This document shows, piece by piece, positions 36,701 to 45,177 of a DNA stretch of 64,000 bases. The number at the start of each line of letters is the position of its first letter. The first letter of the stretch is position 1. The position numbers were made by a program, and so were the translations under genes. The DNA lies in contig NZ_CP094657.1 in NCBI RefSeq assembly GCF_023920705.1, positions 2,480,001-2,544,000 of the forward strand. Direction: 5' to 3'. The DNA is from Acinetobacter sp. XS-4. Lineage in GTDB: Bacteria; Pseudomonadota; Gammaproteobacteria; Pseudomonadales; Moraxellaceae. A model generated the notes under the pieces. That model did not search any database. It had not been told where the DNA came from and was given only the letters and a program-made list of their open reading frames with translations.

Positions 36701-37214
36701 GCAAAATTACTAAGGCAGAAATTAAATAACCAATAACTTGCGGAATACCTAAAGCCAGTTCAAGTGCCATCGCCATAATTGCAGCTTCAAACGCAAGCAA
36801 AATAAAGGTAAAGCTGGCATAAATTAGAGATGTAATGGTTGAGCCAATGTAGCCAAAACCTGCACCACGAGTAAGCAAATCGACATCTACATTATATTTT
36901 GCAGCGTAATAACTAATCGGCCAACTGGTTAAGAATATGATGGTACATACGACAATGGCTGCCCATACTGCATTGCTAAAACCATACTGCCAAAGCATGG
37001 TCGCCCCAATGGCCTCCATCGCCAGAAAGCTAACGGTCGAAATTGCGGTGTTGGTCACAGTCCAAGGTGACCATTTTCTTACTGAGGTAGGTGCATAGCG
37101 GAGCGCATAATCTTCGATACTTTCATCTGCCACCCAAATATTATATTCACGGCGTGTTTTGATCACGCGTTGTGGTGCTTGTTGGGGGCGTGAAGAATCT
37201 GGCATAACACTCAT
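33750..37214 (-). CDS. NCS1 permease-histidine kinase-receiver fusion (putative transceptor)
   Basis: 1154 residues. Residues about 25-490 are a complete NCS1 (purine/cytosine-permease family) transporter with some 12 helices, for example DVDLLTRGAGFGYIGS. Residues about 500-545 are a cysteine cluster (CVVCERDYE, then GTICSLCCSLEARC) resembling a metal-binding ribbon. Two membrane helices follow (about 575-640), then a histidine kinase with H-box His693 (SHELRTPLNSILGYSQLL), an ATPase domain (NLLGNALKFT, GFTGTGLGLPIV), and a receiver with Asp980 (LMDLNMPLMGGWE). A helical tail of about 100 residues has no evident HPt histidine. It probably senses a nitrogenous solute through the permease part, in the manner of CbrA-type kinases, which carry a different transporter family. 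Confidence 0.93.
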   Translation of the reverse strand: MSVMPDSSRPQQAPQRVIKTRREYNIWVADESIEDYALRYAPTSVRKWSPWTVTNTAISTVSFLAMEAIGATMLWQYGFSNAVWAAIVVCTIIFLTSWPISYYAAKYNVDVDLLTRGAGFGYIGSTITSLIYASFTFILLAFEAAIMAMALELALGIPQVIGYLISALVILPLVVKGIGFINKVQAITQPIWLLLLLLPWFFVLWKKPQILSSSLHFVGAVSNSTDFNLYYFGAACTLIFSFVIQIGEQADYLRFLPQQEKNRTAWRFAVFLGGPSWIIFGFLKVLMGMLLMVLAFQLFIPVSELDNPTYLYWVAYQQFIPNPQLALILTLALVCLAQIKINMTNAYAGSLAWSNFFARLTHSHPGRIVWLLFNVFIAIVLMEMGISHAVERILGLYSNIALAWIGAVVADLIICKPLGLSPKGIEFRRAYLYDINPVGVGALLIASVLSMLSYLGFFGLMAKGLASFIALGSAVLCVPVIAYLTKGKYYIARQPEKIQATSIANCVVCERDYELADMAGCPAYNGTICSLCCSLEARCHDLCKPDARWSVQLKKAIWHYLPERWASRLNSRVSLYLLLTLGLSIVLAVSLSLVYIQEKTYLETINAAAVPQLFTLFVKIYTILFLLMSVAAWWLVLNDESRRNAEIETHQQTALLIDEIAAHEVTSKDLQDARISAERANDAKSRYVIGISHELRTPLNSILGYSQLLQKQEQLSEQGKMALGVISRSGQHLTSLIDGLLDLARIETGKISLNVVDVHFPNFIEQIIQMFQPQFEQKNLQFVYEIGDNLPHYVRTDKKRLEQVLINLLGNALKFTTSGTITLKVEYRFQTAYFEIRDTGCGIAEADLERIFNPFERGSNVVQGGFTGTGLGLPIVKLLVDLLGGQLSVTSQLNQGSQFKIKFYLPSKEVVHPISNVYSNQITGYQGERKRILVVDNEAVDRGLVANFLKPLGFMIEEAESGIDCLRRVPIFQPNLILMDLNMPLMGGWETARLLRQNNITNVPILIISANAGEREVNPQDAILSEDFMLKPIDLNLLLSKIGDKLGLIWIDSKSDALLENKEIQTLDLNIYKQEQATFHTPIKQPEDNELLDLQQSLQQLKDLIGQGYIRGIQQTLTQCRQNFPEHNELWEQLEHAIQKFDLKHAQRLIQDKQ

Positions 37215-37409
37215 GTTTTGGATGGGGCTGCATTAAACCCAGCAATCCTTATGCCAAAAGTCATTTATCATGGCGATTTTTTCTAATACGCATATATACG
37301 CAAAATAACGTATTTTCAATTTTTCCCAAAAATCACACACTCAAATCCATCAAAAAACAATGATCAATATTTGTGTTGATTGACCGAAAATGATTGGGAG
37401 ATTGATGTT

Positions 37410-39026
37410 ATGAGTGTATCTGAACATCCAAATCTGGACACTGTGCAAGGTACAGATTCACAAAAAGCAGTGAATGAAACCTTAGAAGATTATACTTTAC
37501 GTTATGCTCCACACAGCTTTCGGCGCTGGAGTCCCAAAGTTGTCGCTATTACTGCACTTGGCGGTATTGCCTATCTTGCTGACTTTTCTATTGGTGCCAG
37601 TATTGGTATGTCTTACGGAACAACCAATGCTGTTTTCTCCATTTTATTTGCAGCGATTATTATCTTCTTAACTGGCATTCCATTAGCCTACTACGCAGCG
37701 CGCTATAACATCGACCTCGACTTGATTACCCGTGGCGCAGGTTTCGGTTACATCGGATCAGTCCTCACCAGTATCATTTTCGCCAGTTTCACATTTATTT
37801 TCTTTGCCCTTGAAGGTTCAATCATGGCGCAAGGATTACTACTCGGTTTAGGCATTCCGCTTTGGGCCGGCTATCTCATCTCAACCGTTATGGTCATACC
37901 GCTGGTGATTTACGGCATGAAAGCCTTGAGTAAATTACAAGTTTGGACTACTCCACTTTGGTTAATTCTGATGATCGGCCCTGTGGCCTACCTAATTTAC
38001 CAAGAACCAACTTTAGTCAGCCAATTTGCTACTTTTACAGGTAAAGAAGGTTTTGCCACCGTAGACATGGCAGCGATCATGTTAGGTGCTGGTATTTGTT
38101 TATCGCTAATCATGCAAATTGGTGAACAAATTGACTACCTACGCTTCATGCCTGCTAAAACAAAAGAAAATAGCAAAGCATGGTGGGCTGCGGTTATTTC
38201 AGCGGGCCCAGGTTGGGTGATTTTAGGGGCGATTAAGCAAATTATTGGGGCATTTTTAGGTTTCTATTTACTCACTAAAATACCGGGCGTAAACAGCACT
38301 GAACCTGTTCAACAGTTTAATGCAGCGTTTCATGACATGCTTCCGGGCTGGGCAGCTTTAACACTTGCAGTGATTTTGGTGGTTATTTCTCAAATTAAAA
38401 TTAATGTGACCAATGCTTACTCGGGTTCTCTTGCATGGACAAGTGCCTACACTCGTATGAGTAAACATTATCCGGGTCGTATTGTCTTTGTGATGGTGAA
38501 CTTGGCAATTGCACTTGCTTTAATGGAAGGCAACATGTTTGCGGTACTGGGTAAAATCTTAGGGTTCTATTCAAACTTTGCGATTGCATGGGTTGTGGTT
38601 GTTGCAACAGACATTTCAATCAACAAATATGTTTTAAAACTTTCACCGAAAGAACCGGAATATCGCCGTGACATGCTATACAACGTAAACCCTGTCGGCA
38701 TGGTTGCCTTCCTTGTATCAGCAGGCTTATCGATTGCAGCATTCTTTGGATTATTTGGTAGCTTCTTAGCTCCTTACTCACCACTCATCGCGCTTATACT
38801 TGCCTTTTTATTAACACCAATCATGGGTTTATTAACCAAAGGAAAATACTACATCAAGTCACACGATGATGGCATTAAAGAACCACGTTACGATGCTGAA
38901 GGTACACCTGTAGCAACCGTCTATCACTGCCGCGTATGTGAACAAGGCTACGAACGCCCAGATATTATGTTCTCTCACAAACATAACGGCACGATCTGTT
39001 CTTTGTGTAAAACACTCGACGCTTAA
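37410..39026 (+). CDS. NCS1-family permease with C-terminal cysteine cluster
   Basis: About 538 residues, with 12 predicted helices. It is homologous over its length to the N-terminal half of the kinase fusion: ETLEDYTLRYAPHSFRRWSP, DLDLITRGAGFGYIGS, MQIGEQIDYLRFMP. It ends with the same type of cysteine-rich tail (CRVCEQGYERPD, NGTICSLC). The longer frame begins with TTG at 37380; the ATG at 37410 has GGGAG at correct spacing. It is divergent from the kinase gene. It probably imports a purine, pyrimidine, hydantoin or allantoin-like compound that the kinase senses. Confidence 0.9.
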   Translation: MSVSEHPNLDTVQGTDSQKAVNETLEDYTLRYAPHSFRRWSPKVVAITALGGIAYLADFSIGASIGMSYGTTNAVFSILFAAIIIFLTGIPLAYYAARYNIDLDLITRGAGFGYIGSVLTSIIFASFTFIFFALEGSIMAQGLLLGLGIPLWAGYLISTVMVIPLVIYGMKALSKLQVWTTPLWLILMIGPVAYLIYQEPTLVSQFATFTGKEGFATVDMAAIMLGAGICLSLIMQIGEQIDYLRFMPAKTKENSKAWWAAVISAGPGWVILGAIKQIIGAFLGFYLLTKIPGVNSTEPVQQFNAAFHDMLPGWAALTLAVILVVISQIKINVTNAYSGSLAWTSAYTRMSKHYPGRIVFVMVNLAIALALMEGNMFAVLGKILGFYSNFAIAWVVVVATDISINKYVLKLSPKEPEYRRDMLYNVNPVGMVAFLVSAGLSIAAFFGLFGSFLAPYSPLIALILAFLLTPIMGLLTKGKYYIKSHDDGIKEPRYDAEGTPVATVYHCRVCEQGYERPDIMFSHKHNGTICSLCKTLDA

Positions 39027-39040
39027 ATACTCTCGAAACT

Positions 39041-39070
39041 AAAAAAGAAGCTTTAAAGCTTCTTTTTTTT
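39041..39070. terminator. Bidirectional terminator between permease and Lrp genes
   Basis: A perfect palindrome of AAAAAAGAAGCTTT and AAAGCTTCTTTTTT, running into more T residues. It lies between two convergent genes and can serve both. Confidence 0.9.
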
Positions 39071-39084
39071 ATATCTGATGATTT

Positions 39085-39540
39085 TTAGCCGATTGGGAAC
39101 AAACGTTCAGGTACTACGTCTTTCATCACAATGGTTGAGATGAGCCGTTGCACACTCGGAATAGCAGATAATTTTTCATCATACAAACGCTGAAAAGCCG
39201 GTAAATCTTTAGCGACCACATGTAATAAATAATCTGGCTCACCAAACAAACGCTGGGCCTGAATAATTTGTGGGATGTCTATCACGGCATTTTCAAACTT
39301 CTCGACTGCCTGTTTATCACCTTCTTTAAGCGTAATAAAAACAATCGCTGAAAATTCAAATCCGACTAAATTGGGGTCGAGTTCTGCCCGATAGCCTTTG
39401 ATGGCTCCCGATTCTTCTAAAGCCTTCACTCGTCTATGACAAGGTGAAATGCTCAAGCCTACTTTTTCTGCCAATTCAGTAATAGATAATCGGCCATTTA
39501 ATTGCAATTCAGCAAGAATCTTTTTATCTATGCGATCCAT
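39085..39540 (-). CDS. Lrp/AsnC-family transcriptional regulator
   Basis: 151 residues. The N-terminal helix-turn-helix covers LDKILAELQLNGRLS-like sequence (DKKILAELQLNGRLSITELA) and GLSISPCHRRVKALEESG. The C-terminal RAM/AsnC ligand domain includes GEPDYLLHVVAKDL. It is divergent from the LysE gene at 39697 (157-bp gap), the usual arrangement in which Lrp-type proteins control an amino-acid exporter. The amino-acid ligand is unknown. Confidence 0.93.
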   Translation of the reverse strand: MDRIDKKILAELQLNGRLSITELAEKVGLSISPCHRRVKALEESGAIKGYRAELDPNLVGFEFSAIVFITLKEGDKQAVEKFENAVIDIPQIIQAQRLFGEPDYLLHVVAKDLPAFQRLYDEKLSAIPSVQRLISTIVMKDVVPERLFPIG

Positions 39541-39696
39541 TTAGAAAAATTTACCCCAAATGAGTGTGATATGAGCAAACATTTAAAAGCACATTCTAAA
39601 TACATGAGCATATTATTTTCAACAAGCTCGAATTAATAGTTTTTTTTGCTAACCCACGAGCGAAACCTTTGGAAAATAGTTTGCCGAGATAAGCAT

Positions 39697-40308
39697 ATGG
39701 CTTTTAACATTTTTATTGCATTTTGGAGTGTCTCCATTCTTTTTATTATTACTCCAGGGGCAGACTGGGCCTATGCCATTTCAGCAGGGATTAAAGGCAA
39801 AGTCGTCGTACCCGCTGTCACAGGTATGCTATTTGGGCACTTTATTACGATTTTATTGGTAGCAGCGGGCGTTGGCTTACTTGTAGCAAATAACCCGACT
39901 GCACTCATGATCCTAACCATTGCAGGTTCTGCTTATTTGTTATGGATGGGAATAAATTTACTCATTACCCCACCTACCCCAAATCAGTCCGAATCTGAAA
40001 AAGCTCAGTCATGGTTGAGCTGGGTAACCAAAGGTGTTTACGTGAGTGGATTAAACCCGAAAGTTTTTTTACTCTTTTTAGCGCTGCTTCCTCAATTTAT
40101 TGACACTACTGCTTCATGGTCTGTGACAACACAAATTCTTGCCTTTGGTGTTGTTCACATGATTAGCTGCGCGATTATTTACTTAATGGTGGGTTATGGT
40201 TCAGAGGCTATTTTGAAAACCAGACCACAAGCAGCTCAATTAGTCGGCCGTTTTTCGGGTGGTTTGATGGTCGTTATCGCAACGTGTTTATTGATTAGGC
40301 AAATTTAA
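39697..40308 (+). CDS. LysE-family exporter controlled by the Lrp-type gene
   Basis: About 203 residues from the ATG at 39697 (GAGATAAG before it); the frame extends to a TTG at 39646, which is less plausible. It has six predicted helices and the conserved ITPGADWAYAISAGIKGK and VSGLNPKVFLLFLALLPQF motifs of LysE/RhtB proteins. Divergent placement from an Lrp/AsnC regulator points to amino-acid export responding to intracellular amino-acid levels. Confidence 0.88.
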   Translation: MAFNIFIAFWSVSILFIITPGADWAYAISAGIKGKVVVPAVTGMLFGHFITILLVAAGVGLLVANNPTALMILTIAGSAYLLWMGINLLITPPTPNQSESEKAQSWLSWVTKGVYVSGLNPKVFLLFLALLPQFIDTTASWSVTTQILAFGVVHMISCAIIYLMVGYGSEAILKTRPQAAQLVGRFSGGLMVVIATCLLIRQI

Positions 40309-40324
40309 AAAACATTTAGCAAAA

Positions 40325-40355
40325 AGTTACTGGCCTCCATTTCAGGTCAGTAACT
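40325..40355. terminator. Hairpin between LysE and umuDAb genes
   Basis: AGTTACTGGCCT pairs with AGGTCAGTAACT (11 of 12 pairs plus one G-T). There is no clear T tract, so its termination strength is uncertain. It lies between convergent genes. Confidence 0.5.
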
Positions 40356-40377
40356 CATATAACGAATGCAAGAAAAT

Positions 40378-40989
40378 TTATCTCATCCGTTTGAGGTTAT
40401 AAGTCACCACTCCCCAAATAACCAGTTCTTGCCCCTCTTCAATATAAATATTTTGGTAATCCGGATTTTCTGCTTTTAACCAAACTTTAGCTGGCTGAAA
40501 TTGAGTATCAATCATTAAGCGCTTAACAGTAAAATCATTGTCGATGAGTGCAATCACAATATCACCCGATTTAGCAGCAATACTACGATCTACAATAAGC
40601 GGATCATTAATATCAATTCCAGCGTCTAACATGGATAAAGAATTGGCTTTGACAATGAAAGTAGCATTTTCATTTCTAATTAAATATTCATTTAAATCGA
40701 GTGCTTGCTCAATATCATCTTGTGCTGGTGAAGGAAAACCAGCAGCAACACGTTCAGTTGCCAAAGGAATATGGTAAATTTTATCGTTATTCGGGTGGAC
40801 CTGTTGAACATTAAGTTTTGAGTTAAAATCGGTCAAGTTATTGGTTTTGACATTATTCAGTAACCAATTTTTGATAAAGTTAACTTGAGACTCGGGAACA
40901 CGAATCACTTTTGTGGGTTCATTGAACTGTGCTTTGCGTCCGGCATTTTCTCTTACACCGCCATGCTCGAACTCTTTTTTCTTTGGCAT
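40378..40989 (-). CDS. umuDAb: UmuDAb: self-cleaving DNA-damage-response repressor
   Basis: 203 residues, longer than ordinary UmuD (about 140) because of the Acinetobacter-type N-terminal extension thought to bind DNA. The self-cleavage site is Ala83-Gly84 (VAAGFPSP), the nucleophile Ser119 (ANSLSML) and the general base Lys156 (FTVKRLM), matching the residue numbers I recall for UmuDAb. In Acinetobacter, which lacks LexA, UmuDAb represses error-prone polymerase genes together with DdrR and is cleaved after damage. No umuC-like gene follows, so it is a stand-alone repressor. It is divergent from ddrR with a perfect operator between them. Confidence 0.95.
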   Translation of the reverse strand: MPKKKEFEHGGVRENAGRKAQFNEPTKVIRVPESQVNFIKNWLLNNVKTNNLTDFNSKLNVQQVHPNNDKIYHIPLATERVAAGFPSPAQDDIEQALDLNEYLIRNENATFIVKANSLSMLDAGIDINDPLIVDRSIAAKSGDIVIALIDNDFTVKRLMIDTQFQPAKVWLKAENPDYQNIYIEEGQELVIWGVVTYNLKRMR

Positions 40990-41030
40990 ATTGCCTCCAT
41001 TTCACTGTTCAAATCCTACACAGAAAATAT

Positions 41031-41057
41031 AACTTGAAAAAGTTACATTTTCAAGTT
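41031..41057. promoter_or_regulatory. UmuDAb operator between umuDAb and ddrR
   Basis: A palindrome with perfect 10-bp arms AACTTGAAAA and TTTTCAAGTT around 7 bp. Its core, 41034-41054, read on the minus strand begins TTGAAAATGTAAC, which is the published UmuDAb motif as I remember it. It sits about 45 bp upstream of umuDAb, in the position expected for autorepression and control of ddrR. Confidence 0.92.
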
Positions 41058-41276
41058 GACGAAATATTTTTTTTGCATAACAATAAATCCCATGATCAGA
41101 TTTTAATCCATTTTGCTTTTAACAGGGATGTTTAAACTAAAATGGTAATTTGAAGAACATCAAGACCTGATTAGAAATAGTCTTTATGACTGACGGTTTT
41201 ATGATTTTTATCAAATGAGATTCTGAGCATTTAACATTCTGGTTAAATTCAGTTTTTTGGTATGGAGACATGCGAA

Positions 41277-41510
41277 ATGAAAAATCAACGTGATGCTGTT
41301 TTAGGTTATGCAAATGAGCAACATGCCTACTATATTCGCCTGATTGAAAATGATGCGGTTTTGGGTGAAAGCTACGGATTATTCTGTGAAAATCCAGAGA
41401 GTGAAGCGGCTGAAAGTATTATGACGACGCTGTTTTTAAAAAAATCTTTTTGGTTAAACGGTTCTGAGTACATTGATATTGTAAAAGGACTGCAACTGCT
41501 CCCACAGTAA
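41277..41510 (+). CDS. ddrR: DdrR, co-repressor of the Acinetobacter DNA-damage response
   Basis: 77 residues from the ATG at 41277, which has GGAG 9 bases ahead; an in-frame ATG at 41262 would add five residues. The product (MKNQRDAVLGYANEQHAYYI, ending GLQLLPQ) is small and acidic with no domain I can name other than DdrR. It is identified mainly by its position opposite umuDAb across the UmuDAb operator. DdrR is reported to act with UmuDAb in repressing damage-inducible genes. A strong terminator follows. Confidence 0.9.
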   Translation: MKNQRDAVLGYANEQHAYYIRLIENDAVLGESYGLFCENPESEAAESIMTTLFLKKSFWLNGSEYIDIVKGLQLLPQ

Positions 41511-41522
41511 AGTAAATAAATT

Positions 41523-41558
41523 AAAAAACGAAGGAGGCAAAAGCCTCCTTCGTTTTTT
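41523..41558. terminator. Bidirectional terminator between ddrR and katE
   Basis: A 16-bp perfect stem (AAAAAACGAAGGAGGC and its complement) with an AAAA loop; T tracts occur on both strands. It separates two convergent genes. Confidence 0.95.
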
Positions 41559-41563
41559 GTTTG

Positions 41564-43702
41564 TTAGGCTGGCACCTGAGCAGCTATTTGCTCTCGTGAC
41601 CAAACACGATGAGCCATAATCAGGTTCTTGAATTTTTCAGCAATAGGCTGGAATTCATCTTCAACTAAAGTACCTTCATCAGCAACTAAACCTAGCGTTT
41701 CAAGTAAGTCAGATTTATTACCTAAAAATGCAATTGGTTTTAAATGCTTATAAGCTTCGAGTACATAGTGGCGCGCTACGCCATCTTGCAGCACGGCATT
41801 TAAATTATCGCCATCAGGAATGATCACCGCATCATAAGCAATTGAAGGTTCAGCCATTTGCATACCATCAGCCGTAATAATTTTGTCTTTATGGTCTTTT
41901 ATTGGAGCCAAGCTCGGCGCTAGTAAATGAACAACCACACCTTCTTTAATCGCCCAATTTTTAATAGCTTCAAGTGTATCTGACTTCACAAGGTTATGAA
42001 TAAGCACAGCAACTTTTCGGCCTTGAATATCTTCGGGTGGGAAAGCCAACAAAGATAATTTATCCGATTTTTCAACTGCGATTTTTTTATAATCTAACGT
42101 CAAATCAGGAACTTCTATTCCTAAATTAGCGCCTACTTGTCGAGCTAAGTCGAGATCAATATTTGCTAAAATTTGTTGAACTTGGCGCTCACGGATGTGT
42201 TTTCTTTGCACTTTACTTAATTCAAAAGTATAGGCATCGACCACATGCTTTTGCTCATGAGGCGCAAGGCTCTTGTAGTAAAGGCGCGGTTGTGAAAAAT
42301 GATCGGAAAAGGTTTCACTTCTTTTACGAAGTTTATGTCCGCTAATCTGTTCAGGATAGCTTTCAAAGCCACCATTTGAAGCAGCGGGTGGCGTTTCTGC
42401 TGGCCAATCATTATCAATTGAGTTTGGTTGATATGAAGCCTGTCCTTTGTGAATTGTATGCTGGTGGATACCATCACGTTGATTGTTATGGAATGGGCAT
42501 ACCGGTTTATTGATCGGAATTTGATGGAAGTTCGGTCCACCCAAACGACTTAATTGCGTATCGGTGTAGGAAAATAGGCGTGCTTGTAGAAGTGGGTCAT
42601 TTGTAAAATCAATTCCTGGCACAATGTGTCCCGGACAGAAAGCCACCTGCTCTGTTTCTGCAAAGAAATTATCTACATTTCTATTTAAAACAAATCGACC
42701 AATTGGCGTCACGGGAACCAACTCTTCAGGAATCATTTTTGTTGGATCTAATAAATCGAAGTCAAAGTTCATTTCATCTTCTTCTTCGACAATTTGTACA
42801 CCCAACTCCCATTCAGGATAAACCCCATTTTCAATCGCTTCATAAAGATCTCGACGGTGGAAATCTGGATCTTTACCTGCAAGCTTTTGGGCCTCATCCC
42901 AAACTAAAGCACTTAAACCTTGTTTAGGCGTCCAGTGGAATTTCACAAAATGTGATTTACCTTGGGCATTAATCAGACGGAATGTATGAACACCAAAGCC
43001 TTGAATAGAGCGAAGATTACGTGGAATAGCGCGGTCAGACATTGCCCAAATCACCGCGTGTGCTGACTCAGGTACGAGTGACACAAAATCCCAGAAAGTA
43101 TCATGGGCACTTGCACCAGTTGGTATTTCAGTATGCGGTTCAGGTTTTACTGCATGAACGAAGTCTGGAAATTTAATACCATCTTGCACAAAAAAAACTG
43201 GTGCATTGTTGCCGACTAAATCGAAATTGCCTTCTTGGGTATAAAATTTAATCGCAAAACCACGAATATCACGAACGGTGTCAGCAGAGCCACGTGGTCC
43301 TTGCACAGTCGAGAAACGTACAAAAATTGGTGTTTGAATGCTTGGATCAGTTAAAAATCCCGCTTTTGTTAAACGCTCATTTCCTTCATAAGCCTGAAAG
43401 TAACCATGGGCACCTACACCGCGTGCATGCACAATACGCTCGGGAATACGCTCATGGTCAAAATGAGTAATTTTTTCTCTTAAAATAAAATCTTCTAATA
43501 GCGTCGAACCACGAATGCCCGCTCTTAAGCTATTCTCGTTATCTGCTATTTTAACGCCTTGGTTTGTGGTTAAGGCTTCATTGGTCGCATCGTCTCTGAC
43601 TGAGTCTAATTGTTCAGTTTTCTGGGTAGTATTGGCTTTATTTGCAGCGTCAGCACCAGCCATTTCACTTGTTTTATTTGTTGATTTAACATTATCAGTC
43701 AT
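41564..43702 (-). CDS. katE: Large-subunit monofunctional catalase, HPII type
   Basis: About 712 residues. The start at 43702 has AGGT at better spacing than the ATG at 43708. Haem catalase features are HARGVGAHGYFQAYE (essential His), the VGNNAPVFFVQDG region (Asn), and the proximal tyrosine in RLFSYTDTQLSRLG. The last 150 or so residues form a DJ-1/PfpI-like domain (VAVLIHNLVKSD, AVIIPDGDN), the mark of the large HPII class. The first 60 residues are polar and low in complexity. It converts hydrogen peroxide to water and oxygen. It adjoins other apparent stress genes. Confidence 0.95.
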   Translation of the reverse strand: MTDNVKSTNKTSEMAGADAANKANTTQKTEQLDSVRDDATNEALTTNQGVKIADNENSLRAGIRGSTLLEDFILREKITHFDHERIPERIVHARGVGAHGYFQAYEGNERLTKAGFLTDPSIQTPIFVRFSTVQGPRGSADTVRDIRGFAIKFYTQEGNFDLVGNNAPVFFVQDGIKFPDFVHAVKPEPHTEIPTGASAHDTFWDFVSLVPESAHAVIWAMSDRAIPRNLRSIQGFGVHTFRLINAQGKSHFVKFHWTPKQGLSALVWDEAQKLAGKDPDFHRRDLYEAIENGVYPEWELGVQIVEEEDEMNFDFDLLDPTKMIPEELVPVTPIGRFVLNRNVDNFFAETEQVAFCPGHIVPGIDFTNDPLLQARLFSYTDTQLSRLGGPNFHQIPINKPVCPFHNNQRDGIHQHTIHKGQASYQPNSIDNDWPAETPPAASNGGFESYPEQISGHKLRKRSETFSDHFSQPRLYYKSLAPHEQKHVVDAYTFELSKVQRKHIRERQVQQILANIDLDLARQVGANLGIEVPDLTLDYKKIAVEKSDKLSLLAFPPEDIQGRKVAVLIHNLVKSDTLEAIKNWAIKEGVVVHLLAPSLAPIKDHKDKIITADGMQMAEPSIAYDAVIIPDGDNLNAVLQDGVARHYVLEAYKHLKPIAFLGNKSDLLETLGLVADEGTLVEDEFQPIAEKFKNLIMAHRVWSREQIAAQVPA

Positions 43703-43758
43703 GTTCATTACCTATGTTTTTAAAGTTAAACGTGGGGTGAGTTAAAAAACTTCAAGAA

Positions 43759-45177
43759 TTAGTTTTTGTTAAAGGAACTTAAATATGGAAAAAGCATTTC
43801 AACATATTTACGTGTGCTCCAAAGTCCAATGCTTTTATGGTGTGAGTCTGGTGCCAAAAACGGAGTCAGCTTGCATATTTTTATGGCAAGATCATGTGAT
43901 TTCTGAACACGCTCTTGGAGTGCATCCAGTTCATCATCGGAAATATAGCTAAAGAGATAATCTTGAATGCGCTGTCTATTCTTTAATTCCCTGCTGTAAG
44001 CCAAGAAGTTAGAGGAATAATCACTACCAGCAATCCAGTCATGAATAATTTGACGTTCTACAGGGTTAAATACCCCAAACATTTTTCCATTTTCTTCATT
44101 AATCATTCGCCAGAACACGCTCTGTTCAGGGTCGGTATTAAATTTAATCCACTTGTGATCAATGAGATGTGTAACCAGCCCTTTAACGTCTTCTGGATTT
44201 GATAACCATTGGTTAATCGTTTTACATCCAAACTGTCTCTTTTCGTTATGAATGAGCTGCCCCACGAGCGCTTTTCTTTTTAAAATTTTAAGGACTAAAT
44301 CATCAAGATTTAAATTTTTAATAATTTTTGAAGACGAAATACCATGGCCATTAAGCGCAAAACCGCACTTCAATTTATTAAAGAAAAGTTCTTTATCTCT
44401 ATATTTATCGTAAATATTTTTTATAACTTTAATTGCTTTATCTGCATGCCCGTTATCAATGTTATCGATAGTGATGTGTAAATTAAAATATTTAGAATCA
44501 ATACCCAGTTCAGCAAGTTCATAATTGCTAATGAGTAGATGCAGTGGCAGTTGCTCATAACCTAAATTAAAGCCGACAATTTCAGGAATAAACTCAGATG
44601 AAGCATAACCAAGCGCCAGCTGAATCACGGCATTATGATAATATTCATCTTCTAATAGTAGATCAAAACTATCGAGTCCAAGACTACGTAGCAAGTCATC
44701 ATAGATACAGACATGGTTTGCTTTCGGCTCACCTAGTCCCAGCTCTTCTAGATAGGTAATAATGAGGTCATGAAAAACCGGATCATTCCAGTAGTGAACT
44801 GAACTATATAGCCATGCACCATCTACTTTTTTAGTTGGGGAAACCTTAATTAAAAATTCGAATGCCTGACCAACATTCTTAAAATACTCTCTCTCACCCC
44901 CGTTTTGTCTACGGTTTAGATAAGTCTGAAATAATTCACAATTTTCTTTATTCTCGTTTTCACACCATTCTTTAACCATATTTATAGTTGCAGGAAAATC
45001 AATTTCCTTTTGATCTATTTTATCAATTTCTTTATTAAGAAAATCTCTTGCTTTCTTTTTTTTTTCAAAACTAGAAATATCAGGATCGAGGAAAAAAATA
45101 AATAATTCATAATAGTTTTGTTGATTATCTTGTAATAAGTCTAATAATCTTTCTTTCACTACAACAGGCATTTCCAC
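43759..45177 (-). CDS. Haem-oxygenase-like iron-containing redox protein (tentative)
   Basis: 472 residues, no signal peptide. The middle portion has paired motifs seen in haem-oxygenase-like diiron proteins: LLEDEYYHNAVIQLALGY (Glu and His about three residues apart) and, further on, YELAELGIDSKYFNLHITID followed by NGHADKAI. These suggest acidic residues and histidines binding a diiron or haem group in a helical bundle. The N-terminal 130 residues and the C-terminal 150 are helical with no signature I recognise. It lies 51 bp upstream of katE on the same strand and may be co-expressed. The chemistry is unknown. Confidence 0.6.
   Translation of the reverse strand: MEMPVVVKERLLDLLQDNQQNYYELFIFFLDPDISSFEKKKKARDFLNKEIDKIDQKEIDFPATINMVKEWCENENKENCELFQTYLNRRQNGGEREYFKNVGQAFEFLIKVSPTKKVDGAWLYSSVHYWNDPVFHDLIITYLEELGLGEPKANHVCIYDDLLRSLGLDSFDLLLEDEYYHNAVIQLALGYASSEFIPEIVGFNLGYEQLPLHLLISNYELAELGIDSKYFNLHITIDNIDNGHADKAIKVIKNIYDKYRDKELFFNKLKCGFALNGHGISSSKIIKNLNLDDLVLKILKRKALVGQLIHNEKRQFGCKTINQWLSNPEDVKGLVTHLIDHKWIKFNTDPEQSVFWRMINEENGKMFGVFNPVERQIIHDWIAGSDYSSNFLAYSRELKNRQRIQDYLFSYISDDELDALQERVQKSHDLAIKICKLTPFLAPDSHHKSIGLWSTRKYVEMLFPYLSSFNKN

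Noticed and set aside
37380..37409. TTG start for the NCS1 permease
   Set aside because: The ATG at 37410 has GGGAG at normal spacing; the earlier TTG has no such site.
43515..43745. Plus-strand ORF antisense to katE
   Set aside because: It lies opposite well-supported katE sequence, lacks a ribosome-binding site, and has unusual composition; it is a shadow of katE.
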